Positions 58,588 through 64,000 of a stretch of DNA of 64,000 bases are shown piece by piece. Position 1 is the stretch's first letter. Each line of letters begins with the position of its first letter. The notes below the pieces were generated by a model that saw only the letters and a list, made by a program, of their open reading frames with translations, made no database searches and had not been told where the DNA came from. Source of the stretch: Lachnospiraceae bacterium (GTDB lineage: Bacteria; Bacillota; Clostridia; Lachnospirales; Lachnospiraceae); NCBI GenBank assembly GCA_029338735.1, contig JAQYAY010000020.1:41400-105399 (forward strand), written 5' to 3'. The position numbers were made by a program, and so were the translations under genes.

Positions 58588-60291
58588 ATGAAAGTGAAAG
58601 TATACACGACCGATGTCCTGATCGTCGGCGGAGGAACAGCTGGCTGTGCTGCTGCAATAAGACTAAAGGAGAGCGGTCTACGCGTAATTATTGCCGAAAA
58701 AGCCAATATAGTAAGGAGCGGATGTCTCTCAAGTGGTGTCAATGCCCTTAATGCATATATATCAAAAGGACATACTCCGCAGGACTATGTAGATTATGCG
58801 GTGAAGGATGCTGATGGAATAGCCAGAGAAGACCTGCTCCTGTCAATAAGTGAGAGATTCAATAATGTGACATGGAAGCTGGAAAAAGCCGGTCTGCCGA
58901 TTCTGAAGGACAAAATGGGGCGTTATGCCACCAGAGGATGGAGAAACGTCAAGATAAATGGTGAAAATATTAAGCCGATTCTTGCAAAGCAGGTAGAAGA
59001 ATGCCCGCTTGTACAGGTTATAAATCATGTAAATATTACAGACTTCATCATCAGGGACAATCGCGTATATGGTGCTGTAGGCTTCGTGGTGAATACAAAG
59101 GAAGCTGTCGAGATATATGCAGAGGCAACTCTCATAGCCACAGGTGGAGCCGCTGGAATGTATCGACCGAACAATCCGGGATTCTCAAGACATAAGATGT
59201 GGTATCCTCCGTTCAATACCGGGGCAGGCCTTGCGATGGGCATAAGAGCCGGTGCAGAGATGACTACATTTGAGATGAGATTTGTGGCTCTCAGATGTAA
59301 GGATACAATAGCACCTACCGGAACCATAGCCTCAGGAATCGGGGCGCCACAGCTCAATGCAAAGGGCGAAGAATATCAGAGCAGGTACGGTAATACTACA
59401 TCTGAACGAGTATATGCATCAGTAGCAGAGAATATGAAGGGTAATGGCCCTTGCTATCTGAAAACTGAGGGTATTTCATCAGAAACAGATGATGATCTGA
59501 TAAAGGCATATCTGAATATGGCTCCACAGCAGACTCTGAAATGGATGTCAGGGAAGTTCCCGTCTGAGGAGAATGTCGAGATTGAAGGCAGTGAACCATA
59601 CGTCGTAGGTGGACATACTGCAAGCGGCTACTGGGTGAAAAAAGACAGAAGCACAACAATAAAGGCTCTGTATGCTGCAGGTGATATAGCCGGAGGAGCT
59701 CCACAGAAGTATGTCACAGGAGCGCTCGCAGAAGGTGAGATCGCGGCAGAGGGAATACTGGACTTCATGATTGCAAATACAAAGAACCGCATGCCTCATC
59801 CGAGAAACTTCGATGACGATGTAGCTGCAATAGTAAAACAGTATGACAGGTTCTATGAGAACGAGGGCATAGGTTATTCAACGGATGATCTCGAAGAGAC
59901 AATGCAGAAGATAATGGATCAGTATGCAGGCGGTATATCAACATACTACAGATTCAATGAGGCAGGTCTTGATCTGGCAGACAGGAAGATACAGACAGTA
60001 ATGCATCTGTCTGATACGCTTAAGGCTTCAAATGATTATGAACTGATGAAGATCTATGAGCTAAGAGAACGACTGCTGGTGTGCAGGGTACTCATAGCCC
60101 ATTTAAAGGCTCGTAAGGAGACACGCTGGCCGGTATTCAATTCCAATTCTGATCATCCTGACAAGAATGAGAAGTTTGGAAACAGGTTTGTAAATTCCAT
60201 CTATAAGGATGGAGAGATAAAGATCAGATATCGTGAGATAAGACCTGAACAGACAGCTGATAATTCTGCATCATCTGAAACTGGAGATTAA
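58588..60291 (+). CDS. aprA: Adenylylsulfate reductase alpha subunit (AprA type)
   Basis: The 567-residue flavoprotein begins TTDVLIVGGGTAGCAAAIRLKESGLRVIIAEKANIVRSGCLSSGVNALNAYI, the FAD-binding opening of AprA rather than fumarate reductase. YATRGWRNVKINGENIKPILA and GGHTASGYWVKKDRSTTIKALYAAGDIAGGAPQKYVTGALAEGEIAAE support this. AprA reduces APS to sulfite and AMP with AprB. It is shorter than dissimilatory AprA (about 640-670). Its place with sulfate uptake and CysDN points to assimilation. GAAAGG precedes the ATG. Confidence 0.9.
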   Translation: MKVKVYTTDVLIVGGGTAGCAAAIRLKESGLRVIIAEKANIVRSGCLSSGVNALNAYISKGHTPQDYVDYAVKDADGIAREDLLLSISERFNNVTWKLEKAGLPILKDKMGRYATRGWRNVKINGENIKPILAKQVEECPLVQVINHVNITDFIIRDNRVYGAVGFVVNTKEAVEIYAEATLIATGGAAGMYRPNNPGFSRHKMWYPPFNTGAGLAMGIRAGAEMTTFEMRFVALRCKDTIAPTGTIASGIGAPQLNAKGEEYQSRYGNTTSERVYASVAENMKGNGPCYLKTEGISSETDDDLIKAYLNMAPQQTLKWMSGKFPSEENVEIEGSEPYVVGGHTASGYWVKKDRSTTIKALYAAGDIAGGAPQKYVTGALAEGEIAAEGILDFMIANTKNRMPHPRNFDDDVAAIVKQYDRFYENEGIGYSTDDLEETMQKIMDQYAGGISTYYRFNEAGLDLADRKIQTVMHLSDTLKASNDYELMKIYELRERLLVCRVLIAHLKARKETRWPVFNSNSDHPDKNEKFGNRFVNSIYKDGEIKIRYREIRPEQTADNSASSETGD

Positions 60292-60306
60292 TGAAGGGAG
60301 GACAGA

Positions 60307-60621
60307 ATGAGCGTAAAAATCAACGAGAAAAAATGTATAGGATGCAGAAAATGCGTCGAGGAATGTCCTGGTAATCTCTTTGCAATGAAAGAGAACAATA
60401 AAGCATATATACGTGATGTCAGGGACTGCTGGGGCTGTGCTGCATGCATCAAAGTCTGTCCGCTCAACGCTATAAGCATGTATCTGGGGGCAGATATTGG
60501 CGGAGACGGTACCACAATGATAGTAAAACCAGTGGGAAATGTACTTCACTGGATATTTGAATCGCCTGAAGGACAGCGCCTGTTTGTGAATACTGACAGG
60601 ACACAGTCCAATAAATATTAG
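60307..60621 (+). CDS. aprB: Adenylylsulfate reductase beta subunit, 2[4Fe-4S] ferredoxin (AprB type)
   Basis: The 104-residue protein has two CxxCxxCxxxCP sets: CIGCRKCVEECPGNLF (12-27) and CWGCAACIKVCPLNAI (41-56). The C-terminal part (GGDGTTMIVKPVGNVLHWIFESPEG) resembles the AprB tail that wraps AprA, though shorter than in sulfate reducers (about 150 residues). It carries electrons to the AprA FAD. It follows aprA by 15 bases with GGGAGG upstream. Confidence 0.9.
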   Translation: MSVKINEKKCIGCRKCVEECPGNLFAMKENNKAYIRDVRDCWGCAACIKVCPLNAISMYLGADIGGDGTTMIVKPVGNVLHWIFESPEGQRLFVNTDRTQSNKY

Positions 60622-60633
60622 TCTATACTGATA

Positions 60634-60662
60634 TTGACAAAATTGATATATAGTGGTATAAC
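60634..60662 (+). promoter_or_regulatory. Promoter of cysDN
   Basis: TTGACA (60634-60639) and TATAAC (60657-60662) are 17 bases apart, near consensus. It gives cysDN their own promoter inside the cluster. Confidence 0.8.
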
Positions 60663-60666
60663 ATAG

Positions 60667-60691
60667 TAACCCGATAGGAAATATGGGATAA
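60667..60691. promoter_or_regulatory. Imperfect inverted repeat downstream of the cysD promoter
   Basis: GTAACCCGATA (from 60667) and TATGGGATAAC (to about 60692) are partly symmetric (8 of 11). The site covers the expected transcription start. It could be the operator of a cysteine/sulfur regulator; which one is unknown. Confidence 0.4.
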
Positions 60692-60718
60692 CAATATTTA
60701 AGCGAAAGGAGCTTAATA

Positions 60719-61618
60719 ATGAGCGAAACATCACATCTTGATTCACTGGAGGCAGAAGCCATCTACATAATCAGGGAAGTTGCAGCTGAGTGCGAGAAAC
60801 CGGTAATGCTGTACTCAATCGGAAAGGATTCATCAGTAATGCTGCATCTGGCTCTCAAAGCTTTCTATCCGGAGAAACCTCCATTTCCATTTCTTCATAT
60901 AGACACAACATGGAAGTTCAAGGAAATGATAAAGTTCCGTGATGAGACTGCGAAGAAGTATGGTCTCAATATGCTGGTCTATACAAACGAAGAGGGCCGC
61001 AGGAAGGGTATCAATCCTTTTGATAACGGTGCCTCATACACAGATATTATGAAGACCCAGGCTCTGAAGCAGGCTCTGACCAAATATGGATTCACAGCGG
61101 CCTTTGGAGGCGGCAGACGTGATGAGGAGCAGTCAAGAGCGAAGGAAAGGATACTTTCATTCAGAAATGCAGCTCAGGCATGGGATCCGAAGAACCAGAG
61201 ACCAGAGATGTGGAAGCTCTACAATACAATGATTCATAAAGGTGAAAGTATCAGGGTATTCCCTCTTTCTAACTGGACAGAGAAGGACATCTGGCAGTAC
61301 ATCAAGCGAGAGAATATAGATATTGTACCTCTGTATTTCGCTGCCGTCAGACCATGTGTGGAGAGAGACGGTAATCTCATCATGGTTGATGATGACAGGA
61401 TGCGTCTGAAGCCTGGTGAGAAGCCAATGATGAAGAAGATAAGATTCAGAACACTGGGATGCTATCCACTTACAGGCGGCTTCGAATCTGATGCTACCAC
61501 TCTTGATGAGATCATTGAAGAGACTCTCGGTGCAGTAGAGTCCGAGCGTACAAGCCGTGTGATTGATCATGAAGGAGTAGGAAGCATGGAACGCAGGAAG
61601 AAGGAGGGATACTTCTAA
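60719..61618 (+). CDS. cysD: Sulfate adenylyltransferase subunit 2
   Basis: The 299-residue protein is a PP-loop ATP pyrophosphatase: [21 protein letters not shown] (SxGKDS), [56 protein letters not shown], and [16 protein letters not shown]. With CysN it makes APS from sulfate and ATP. AAAGGAG precedes the ATG. The 51-base gap to cysN has an AGGAAGG site. Confidence 0.96.
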   Translation: MSETSHLDSLEAEAIYIIREVAAECEKPVMLYSIGKDSSVMLHLALKAFYPEKPPFPFLHIDTTWKFKEMIKFRDETAKKYGLNMLVYTNEEGRRKGINPFDNGASYTDIMKTQALKQALTKYGFTAAFGGGRRDEEQSRAKERILSFRNAAQAWDPKNQRPEMWKLYNTMIHKGESIRVFPLSNWTEKDIWQYIKRENIDIVPLYFAAVRPCVERDGNLIMVDDDRMRLKPGEKPMMKKIRFRTLGCYPLTGGFESDATTLDEIIEETLGAVESERTSRVIDHEGVGSMERRKKEGYF

Positions 61619-61669
61619 AGCGTACAGATATTCAGTTGTCAATATGCACACCAGGAAGGCTAAAATACT

Positions 61670-63268
61670 ATGAATGACTTACTAAAATTTATAACCTGTG
61701 GTTCGGTAGACGATGGAAAGTCTACTCTGATAGGACATATACTGTATGATTCCAAGCTCCTCTATGCGGACCAGGAAAAAGCGCTCGAGCTCGACTCCAA
61801 GGTCGGAAGCAGAGGTGGCAAGATAGACTACTCACTTCTCCTGGATGGACTCACAGAGGAAAGAGAACAGGGAATCACTATTGATGTAGCATACAGATAC
61901 TTCACTACTGACAAGAGAAGCTTCATTGTGGCTGATACTCCGGGACATGAGGAGTACACCAGGAATATGGCTGTAGGTGCTTCATTTGCAGACCTGGCTG
62001 TAATCCTCGTAGATGCATCTCAGGGAGTACTCGTACAGACAAGAAGACACAGCCGTATTGCAAAGCTGATGGGTATCAGATACTTTGTCTTCGCTGTCAA
62101 CAAGATGGATCTGGTCGACTATAGCGAGGACAGATTCAATGAGATAAAGCAGTCGCTTGTGGAACTCAGTGATGAGCTGGGACTCGCCCATGTGATCGCA
62201 ATACCGGTATCTGCTACTGAGGGTGATAATGTCACGAAGAAATCGGACAAGATGCCATGGTATGATGGACCTGTACTCCTTGACTATCTCGAGAATGTCC
62301 AGATAGATCATGGTGAGAATGAAGAGGGCTTCTATATGCCGGTTCAGCGTGTCTGCCGTCCTGATCATACGTTCCGTGGATTCGAGGGACAGATAGAAGC
62401 TGGTAAGGTATCTGTAGGCGATGAGATAACTGTATATCCAAGCCTTGAGAAAGCCAACGTAAAGGGAATCCTGAAGGCTGCTAAAGAGAGTGACAGTGCA
62501 TCCATCGGAGCACCTGTGACGCTGACCCTTGACAGAGAGATCGATGTGTCAAGAGGATCTGTAATTGCAAAAGGTACGAAGCTGCCTCTGTCAGACAGGG
62601 TAGAAGTATCAATGCTGTGGATGGATGATGAAGACCTCACTAAGGGAAAAAACTTCTTCGTCAAGCTAGGAACCCGTCAGATCCCGGGACTCGTGACGGA
62701 TATCCTCTATAAGGTAGATGTCAATACAGGTGAACATAAGCCGGCTGAGACTCTTAAGAAGAATGAGATTGCAAGAGTCATAGTCGCATTCACTGAGAAA
62801 ATAGTCGTAGATGAATTTGATAAACACAAGACACTGGGTGAAATGATCCTGATTGACAGGATATCATATATGACCAGTGCCTGTGGTGTAGTTGAAAAGG
62901 TACTTGATTCGAAGTCAGTCCTTGATGGTGATGTGACACCTGAGATCAGGGGACAGCTACTAGGACAGACAGCTGCAGCCTTTGCACTTGCCGATGCTAA
63001 AGAGAATCTGAGTGATAGTGATGCGCAGAAGGTCGAAAAGAAACTCCTTGGTAACGGCAAGCATGTACTGCTTCTGTCTGAGAAGGATGCGACAGTGCCT
63101 GTTCTGGCAGCACTGAATGATGCCGGAATTATAGCAGTGGTATCAGGAAAAGCAGATATCACCGGATATGACAGATATAAAAAGCTGGAAAAAGCTGACT
63201 CTGATCTGTCAGGCAATGAGCTGACAGACAGCATTGCTGAACAGATCGATAAGGCTACAAATCAATAA
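61670..63268 (+). CDS. cysN: Sulfate adenylyltransferase GTPase subunit with extra C-terminal domain
   Basis: The 532-residue protein is an EF-Tu-like GTPase: FITCGSVDDGKSTLIGHILYD (G1 at 11-19), GITIDVAYRYF, VADTPGHEEYTRNM (89-100), and FAVNKMDLVD. Domains 2 and 3 end near residue 412 (ILIDRISYMTSACGVVE). The remaining 120 residues go beyond normal CysN (about 475 in E. coli). VEKKLLGNGKHVLLL and later segments loosely recall an APS kinase (CysC) fold without its P-loop. It drives APS synthesis by CysD. No terminator is visible before the convergent gene. Confidence 0.93.
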   Translation: MNDLLKFITCGSVDDGKSTLIGHILYDSKLLYADQEKALELDSKVGSRGGKIDYSLLLDGLTEEREQGITIDVAYRYFTTDKRSFIVADTPGHEEYTRNMAVGASFADLAVILVDASQGVLVQTRRHSRIAKLMGIRYFVFAVNKMDLVDYSEDRFNEIKQSLVELSDELGLAHVIAIPVSATEGDNVTKKSDKMPWYDGPVLLDYLENVQIDHGENEEGFYMPVQRVCRPDHTFRGFEGQIEAGKVSVGDEITVYPSLEKANVKGILKAAKESDSASIGAPVTLTLDREIDVSRGSVIAKGTKLPLSDRVEVSMLWMDDEDLTKGKNFFVKLGTRQIPGLVTDILYKVDVNTGEHKPAETLKKNEIARVIVAFTEKIVVDEFDKHKTLGEMILIDRISYMTSACGVVEKVLDSKSVLDGDVTPEIRGQLLGQTAAAFALADAKENLSDSDAQKVEKKLLGNGKHVLLLSEKDATVPVLAALNDAGIIAVVSGKADITGYDRYKKLEKADSDLSGNELTDSIAEQIDKATNQ

Positions 63269-63284
63269 TAAAGCCGATATAAAA

Positions 63285-63656
63285 TCACTTACTGACTTTA
63301 TATACAGGTATGAGAAGATAGCATCCCTCATGGATGGTATCAGGATCTGAAAGATCATTTGCAGAGCAGACATCTGACACGAATTCGTCATATGTCTGCT
63401 CTTCGTCGTCTCTGTACTCTGATGAGAGAGTGGTAAGTGTATCACCATTCTGCAGGAGAACGCTCTCGTAATGCTTCTTCTTGATGACAGAAGAGGCGGC
63501 TCTGGTAGATAGAGCACCGATTGAGAATACAATTGCCATGATGGCTGTCAGTATCATGGCAGCTGATAGTGCCCGCCTGTAGTGAAGCTGCTGCCTTCTG
63601 GCTGCAGTACGATATGTGTGTCTGGTCGTGTAATTGCTCTTTCTATTGTTTTTCAT
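63285..63656 (-). CDS. LysM-containing YneA-like SOS cell-division inhibitor
   Basis: The 123-residue protein has a basic N-terminus, one membrane helix (about 30-52), and an external LysM-type domain (HYESVLLQNGDTLTTLSSEY, then DEFVSDVCSANDLSDPDTIHEGCYLLIPV). This is the YneA arrangement, a short-lived SOS-induced division inhibitor in Firmicutes. Its promoter closely matches that of lexA and carries several GAACA half-sites, which supports SOS control. AAGGAGAAT precedes the ATG. It could instead be an unrelated small LysM protein; context favours YneA. Confidence 0.75.
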   Translation of the reverse strand: MKNNRKSNYTTRHTYRTAARRQQLHYRRALSAAMILTAIMAIVFSIGALSTRAASSVIKKKHYESVLLQNGDTLTTLSSEYRDDEEQTYDEFVSDVCSANDLSDPDTIHEGCYLLIPVYKVSK

Positions 63657-63668
63657 AATAATTCTCCT

Positions 63669-63787
63669 TGTTCGATTCCTGTTCTAAAAATCTGTTCACA
63701 ACAGACATTTGGAATATCTGTTCGATAAATGAAGTATATCATGTGAACAGACATTTGTCAAACACTTTTTCGAAAAAATCTGTTCGA
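63669..63787. promoter_or_regulatory. SOS-type control region with six TGTTC/GAACA half-sites and the yneA promoter
   Basis: TGTTC occurs at 63669, 63680, 63693, 63719 and 63781, and GAACA at 63745. On the minus strand TTGACA (63761-63756) and TATACT (63738-63733), 17 bases apart, form the promoter of the LysM gene. The 63745 half-site lies in its spacer, as in lexA. TCTGTT-CAC-AACAGA (63691-63705) is a perfect small palindrome. Confidence 0.65.
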
Positions 63788-63801
63788 TTTTATGCAATAA
63801 T

Positions 63802-63835
63802 ATTGGATTTCTCCAATCTGTAATTGTGGTATAAT
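63802..63835 (+). promoter_or_regulatory. Promoter region of the helicase gene, with inverted repeat and -10 box
   Basis: ATTGGA (63802-63807) and TCCAAT (63812-63817) flank four bases where a -35 box would lie. TATAAT (63830-63835) follows. The ATG at 63844 is only 8 bases after the -10 box, which would give a leaderless or nearly leaderless mRNA. Confidence 0.5.
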
Positions 63836-63843
63836 CTGTAGAT

Positions 63844-64000
63844 ATGAGTACAGAGAAGTCACAGATCAGAATTTCAGTCAGACGCCTGGCAGAGTTTATC
63901 CTGCGAAGCGGGGACATCACAGAGGGGATGGAAGTCCGCGATACGCTTGAGTCAATGCAGGCTGGCAGCAGGATCCACAAGAAGATACAGAAGAGTTCAG
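63844..64000 (+). CDS. ATP-dependent DNA helicase, DinG/Rad3-like, N-terminus (partial)
   Basis: The frame is open from ATG 63844 to the window end (52 residues). IRISVRRLAEFILRSGDI followed by a segment with ESMQAGSRIHKKIQ matches the opening of Clostridia Rad3/XPD-like (DEAD_2) helicases that carry a Cas4/RecB-type nuclease portion near the N-terminus. The catalytic motifs are outside the window. Divergent placement from a YneA-like gene and shared GAACA sites suggest a DNA-damage role. The assignment rests on the opening only. Confidence 0.6.
   Translation, partial: MSTEKSQIRISVRRLAEFILRSGDITEGMEVRDTLESMQAGSRIHKKIQKSS

Noticed and set aside
62707..63234. 175-codon minus-strand frame opposite cysN
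   Set aside because: Ser-rich shadow of the cysN C-terminal part.
1..64000. rRNA, tRNA, CRISPR arrays, prophage or insertion-sequence transposases
   Set aside because: None was seen on reading both strands. Short or divergent RNA genes could be missed without a covariance search.

Overview
The window is a stretch of chromosome from a low-to-moderate GC, Gram-positive, endospore-lineage Clostridia, most like Lachnospiraceae. This is inferred from gene content and order (Asp23-FakA-RecG, RemA-Gmk-RpoZ-RimO-PgsA, Rng-L21 leader-RplU-Prp-RpmA-Obg-YhbY-NadD/YqeK-RsfS, YtfI/GerW, RqcH, short HisG with HisZ) and from AGGAGG-type ribosome sites and TTGACA/TATAAT promoters. No rRNA, tRNA, CRISPR array, phage or transposase gene was seen. 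I could not run searches, so family names come from reading motifs and layout.

Region 1 (1-5202) is the accessory part. After an MBL-fold hydrolase tail, a metallophosphoesterase and a frame-broken ORF remnant, there is a two-gene leftward operon. Its first gene encodes a 704-residue protein joining a phospholipase-D-type nuclease half-site to an AAA+/SF3-like P-loop ATPase. Its second, coupled by an ATGA overlap, encodes a 196-residue protein with the architecture of a small serine recombinase that has lost its catalytic residues. Upstream lie two 28-bp palindromes of the same design, 52 bp apart, resembling resolvase subsites. I recognise no named system with this composition; it is the best candidate here for something undescribed. 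An intracellular-type GH5 glycosidase is divergent from it.

Region 2 (5195-12821) is a nickel module: a cbiMQO transporter, a divergent RcnR/CsoR-type repressor, LarC (N-terminal part only), a P-loop-less CobU-like protein and, beyond a metNIQ methionine importer, LarB. Region 3 (12835-16599) holds 5-formyl-THF cyclo-ligase, a 35-codon thiM remnant, a membrane protein, a HAD hydrolase and proA.

Region 4 (16574-40081) is a long housekeeping run: miaB, ruvAB, zapA, a U32 protein, an FtsW/RodA-PBP pair, ytfI/gerW, rpmB, asp23-fakA-recG, rqcH, then remA-gmk-rpoZ-rimO-pgsA-pncC-rsmD-coaD, a coiled-coil protein, a HAD phosphatase, an RluA-type synthase and recU. Region 5 (40096-45387) is a partial histidine operon, hisZ-hisG-hisD-hisB followed by a degenerate HisF-like domain fused to HisIE, interrupted by a large nested inverted repeat. 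Region 6 (45412-53581) is the radical SAM/RNase G/ribosome cluster.

Region 7 (53758-64000) has lexA, a sulfate assimilation cluster (Sbp-CysTWA, AprAB-type APS reductase, CysDN), and a second SOS-type locus: a LysM-containing YneA-like inhibitor divergent from a DinG/Rad3-type helicase that runs off the end. The lexA and yneA promoters share a long common architecture.

A dispersed family of degenerate GAGTTATGAGTT-type repeats sits at many gene junctions and appears to supply the start codon of two genes.
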